Assembly: GCA_003135575.1 (NCBI GenBank)
Contig: PLCG01000080.1
Location: 5,192 to 20,339, forward strand
Source of the DNA: Nitrososphaerota archaeon
GTDB lineage: Archaea > Thermoproteota > Nitrososphaeria > Nitrososphaerales > Gagatemarchaeaceae
Reading direction: 5' to 3'
DNA: 15,148 nt
The notes beneath the pieces were generated by a model that had not been told where the DNA came from, did not search any database, and saw only the letters and a list, made by a program, of their open reading frames with translations. Positions 13,268 to 15,148 of the stretch are shown piece by piece. Position 1 is the first letter of the stretch, and every line of letters starts with the position of its first letter. The position numbers and the translations under genes were made by a program.

Positions 13268-14402
13268 CAAGCTGCTCTGGCGTCGCGACCAAGGGAGTCG
13301 AGTCGAGCTGGACCTTCACGCTCTCCTGGTCCTTCAGCCCGTTCCCGGTGCAGATGCAGACGACAGTCGCGTCCTTCTCGATCTTGCCCTTCAGCTTCTT
13401 CAAGGCCGCTAACGGGACCGCGCTCGCGGGCTCGACGAAGATCCCCTCGGTCGACGCCAACTCCATCCTCGCCGCTATCGTCTCCTCGTCGGTCACGGCC
13501 AGCGCAATCCCCTTGGAGTCCCTTAGCGCGACGAGGGCCTTCTTCCACGACGCGGGGTTGCCGATGTTTATCGCCGAGGCGATTGTCTTCGGCTGGACCG
13601 CCCTGACGGAGTCGCGGCCGTGCTCGAACGCCTCCACGATGGGCTGCGCGCCGGCCGCCTGCACGCCGACCATGTGCGGCAGGGAGCTCGAGATCCCCCA
13701 CTCCTTCAGCTCCTTGAATCCCTTCCAGATGGCGCTGATGTTGCCCGCGTTCCCCACCGGCAGGACGACGTAGTCGGGGACCTTGTAGCCGAGCTGCTCG
13801 AATATCTCGTAGGCGTTGGTCTTCTGCCCCTCGATCCTGTAGGGGTTGATGGAGTTCATCACGGACAGTTCCTTGATCTCGGAGGCCGCCTTGAGCGTGA
13901 TTTGCAGCGCCGCGTCGAAGTCGCCCTCGACCCGGATCATCTTGGCCCCGTAGGCGTACACCTGGGCCAGCTTACCTGACGCGACCTTCCCAGCGGGCAC
14001 CGTGACCATCGCCGTGACGCCGGCTCGCGCTGCGTACGCCGCCATCGATGCCGCGGTGTTCCCCGTCGACGCGCACACGAGGAGCTTGGCGCCGCCCTGC
14101 ACGGCCCGGGTTACCGACACTGTCATGCCCCTGTCCTTGAACGAGCCCGAGGGGTTCTGGCCCTCGTTCTTGACGTAGAGCCACTTGAGCCCGACCTTCG
14201 CCGCCACCCTGCTCACCAACACCAGGGGCGTCCCGCCCTCCGAGAGCGAGACCGCCTTCACCTCCGCCTCGAGGGGAAGGGCCTTCCTGAATCGCCAGAC
14301 TCCCGGCTGCCCTACCTCGCCGTAGAGCCCGCTCCTGGAGACCGGGCCGTCCTTGACGAGCTCCAGCAGGTTGGAGCAGCGGGTGCAGACGTAGCTCCTC
14401 AC
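13242..14402 (-). CDS. thrC: Threonine synthase (N-terminus probably extends to about 14447)
   Basis: A pyridoxal-phosphate enzyme that converts O-phosphohomoserine to threonine and phosphate, the last step of threonine synthesis. The PLP lysine lies in NPSGSFKDRG (K89 from the GTG at 14402), with STGNTAAS and the phosphate-binding loop LPVGNAGNISAI further on, and the full fold-type II domain follows. The first in-frame start is the GTG at 14402. However, the same frame upstream encodes TLRCVNCGATYESD, which supplies the first CxxC of the N-terminal zinc ribbon whose second CxxC (C6, C9) is downstream. Real translation therefore probably begins near 14447, where a GTG (14448-14446) sits one base out of frame. 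Homoserine kinase is immediately upstream, so the two form a threonine operon. Confidence 0.93.
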   Translation of the reverse strand: MRSYVCTRCSNLLELVKDGPVSRSGLYGEVGQPGVWRFRKALPLEAEVKAVSLSEGGTPLVLVSRVAAKVGLKWLYVKNEGQNPSGSFKDRGMTVSVTRAVQGGAKLLVCASTGNTAASMAAYAARAGVTAMVTVPAGKVASGKLAQVYAYGAKMIRVEGDFDAALQITLKAASEIKELSVMNSINPYRIEGQKTNAYEIFEQLGYKVPDYVVLPVGNAGNISAIWKGFKELKEWGISSSLPHMVGVQAAGAQPIVEAFEHGRDSVRAVQPKTIASAINIGNPASWKKALVALRDSKGIALAVTDEETIAARMELASTEGIFVEPASAVPLAALKKLKGKIEKDATVVCICTGNGLKDQESVKVQLDSTPLVATPEQLVSLLAKTA

Positions 14403-14451
14403 GTCGCTCTCGTAGGTCGCGCCGCAGTTGACGCACCTGAGCGTCCACCCC

Positions 14452-15148
14452 TCAGCTACTCTTGACGACCCTCGCTCCCTTCCCTATGCGGGTGACATAT
14501 CCGCTTGACTTCACTCCTTCCTCGCCGAATGCCGACCTCATCGCCTCCAGGACCTTCTCAGGCTCGCTCCGCCCCTTGTCGACTATCGCAAGCATCGAGG
14601 GGCCCGCCCCACTGATGCAGACCCCCTCCGCGCCGGCGTCTAGAGCCTTCGACCTGACCCAGTCGAACCCGGGGATCATCGCCTTCCTGGCATGCTCCAC
14701 GACCTTGTCGTTCATGCCCTTGCCTATGAGCTTGATGTCCTTCTTGGCGAAGCCCGAGACCATGAGGCTCGCGTTCGCGACGTTCGCGACGAGCATCTCG
14801 AGGGAGACGGACTTCGGCAGCAGGGAGCGCGCGTACTCCGTCTTCCTTTGCGGAAGGCTCACGACTGGTGTCGCGACGCAGACCGCCAGACTCGCCGGCG
14901 GGTCGAACCTGACCGCGTTCGGCCTGTCGACGTCACCGCCCCTCACCACCACGAACCCCCCGAGGATCGACGCGGCCACGTTGTCATAGTGCCGCGACCC
15001 GGATGTCGCGCCCTCGGCCTTTCCCGCGTAGAAGATCAGCTCGTCATTGCTGAGGCCTAGCCCCAGCAGCTCGTTCATCGCAACCGCCGCGGCCGCGGCA
15101 GAGGCCCCGCTGCTTCCCATCCCCTGGCCGATCGGCACCCTCTTGTCG
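14452..15148 (-). CDS. thrB: Homoserine kinase, N-terminus cut by window edge
   Basis: The C-terminal 231 residues of a GHMP-family kinase that phosphorylates homoserine using ATP, feeding threonine synthase encoded directly downstream. The frame is open to the right edge, so the true start is beyond 15148. Near the edge is the ATP-binding signature PIGQGMGSSGASAAAA (GHMP motif 2). Towards the end is AEGVCISGAGPSMLAIVD, the C-terminal GHMP motif 3. Substrate choice is inferred from the neighbouring threonine synthase and from similarity to archaeal homoserine kinases; mevalonate-type GHMP kinases lack this pairing. The stop is a TGA only a few bases before the threonine synthase coding region. 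Confidence 0.93.
   Translation of the reverse strand, partial: DKRVPIGQGMGSSGASAAAAAVAMNELLGLGLSNDELIFYAGKAEGATSGSRHYDNVAASILGGFVVVRGGDVDRPNAVRFDPPASLAVCVATPVVSLPQRKTEYARSLLPKSVSLEMLVANVANASLMVSGFAKKDIKLIGKGMNDKVVEHARKAMIPGFDWVRSKALDAGAEGVCISGAGPSMLAIVDKGRSEPEKVLEAMRSAFGEEGVKSSGYVTRIGKGARVVKSS

Noticed and set aside
1..15148. RNA genes, CRISPR arrays, transposons or integration sites
   Set aside because: No tRNA-like cloverleaf, repeat-spacer pattern, transposase motif, or terminal inverted or direct repeats were seen; gaps between genes are too small to hold them.

Overview
The window is a gene-dense, high-GC stretch of an archaeal chromosome. The archaeal assignment rests on a family B DNA polymerase of archaeal type, a RecA/RadA-like partner gene, an archaeal-style homoserine kinase/threonine synthase pair, and A/T-rich TATA-like boxes about 26-32 bases upstream of several start codons (leaderless or nearly leaderless transcription). 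A TACK-type lineage such as a deep-branching Thaumarchaeota/Nitrososphaerota member is my guess only. I see no RNA genes, insertion sequences, CRISPR arrays or long non-coding stretches. Every gap between genes is about 100 bases or less.

Region 1 (1-3012, minus strand) is a compact four-gene operon: a zinc-ribbon protein with a RecA/RadA-like core that lacks a P-loop, two small helical proteins that are homologous to each other, and a family B polymerase with eroded exonuclease motifs, cut by the window edge before motif C. The genes are 2 bases apart or overlap by 4 bases. This resembles the PolB2/Dpo2-type damage-response clusters of archaea and is a functional parallel to bacterial ImuA-ImuB-DnaE2 mutagenesis cassettes. 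It is the most interesting system in the window.

Region 2 (3058-4423, plus strand) holds three small cytosolic proteins: a dimeric alpha/beta-barrel (DUF3291-like) protein, a GNAT acetyltransferase and an SRPBCC/AHSA1-like lipid- or ligand-binding protein. Region 3 (4433-10254) looks like a cell-surface module. A membrane-anchored exported protein on the minus strand is divergent from an operon encoding a small DUF4129-like membrane protein, a MoxR AAA+ ATPase, a DUF58 protein, a polytopic membrane protein and a 564-residue surface protein with a C-terminal membrane anchor.

Region 4 (10313-13267, plus strand) carries a DUF255/YyaL-type protein with a CxxC thioredoxin-like domain, followed directly by a divergent NAD-kinase-like protein. 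Region 5 (13242-15148, minus strand) is the end of threonine biosynthesis: homoserine kinase (cut by the right edge), then threonine synthase. The NAD-kinase-like gene and threonine synthase converge and overlap at their 3' ends by 26 bases.

A recurring oddity is that several tightly packed genes (DUF58, the polytopic membrane protein, threonine synthase) show recognisable N-terminal coding sequence upstream of any in-frame ATG, GTG or TTG. For two of these, and arguably also for the surface protein, an ATG or GTG sits exactly one base out of frame at the gene junction. This could reflect sequence errors, unusual initiation or frameshifting.
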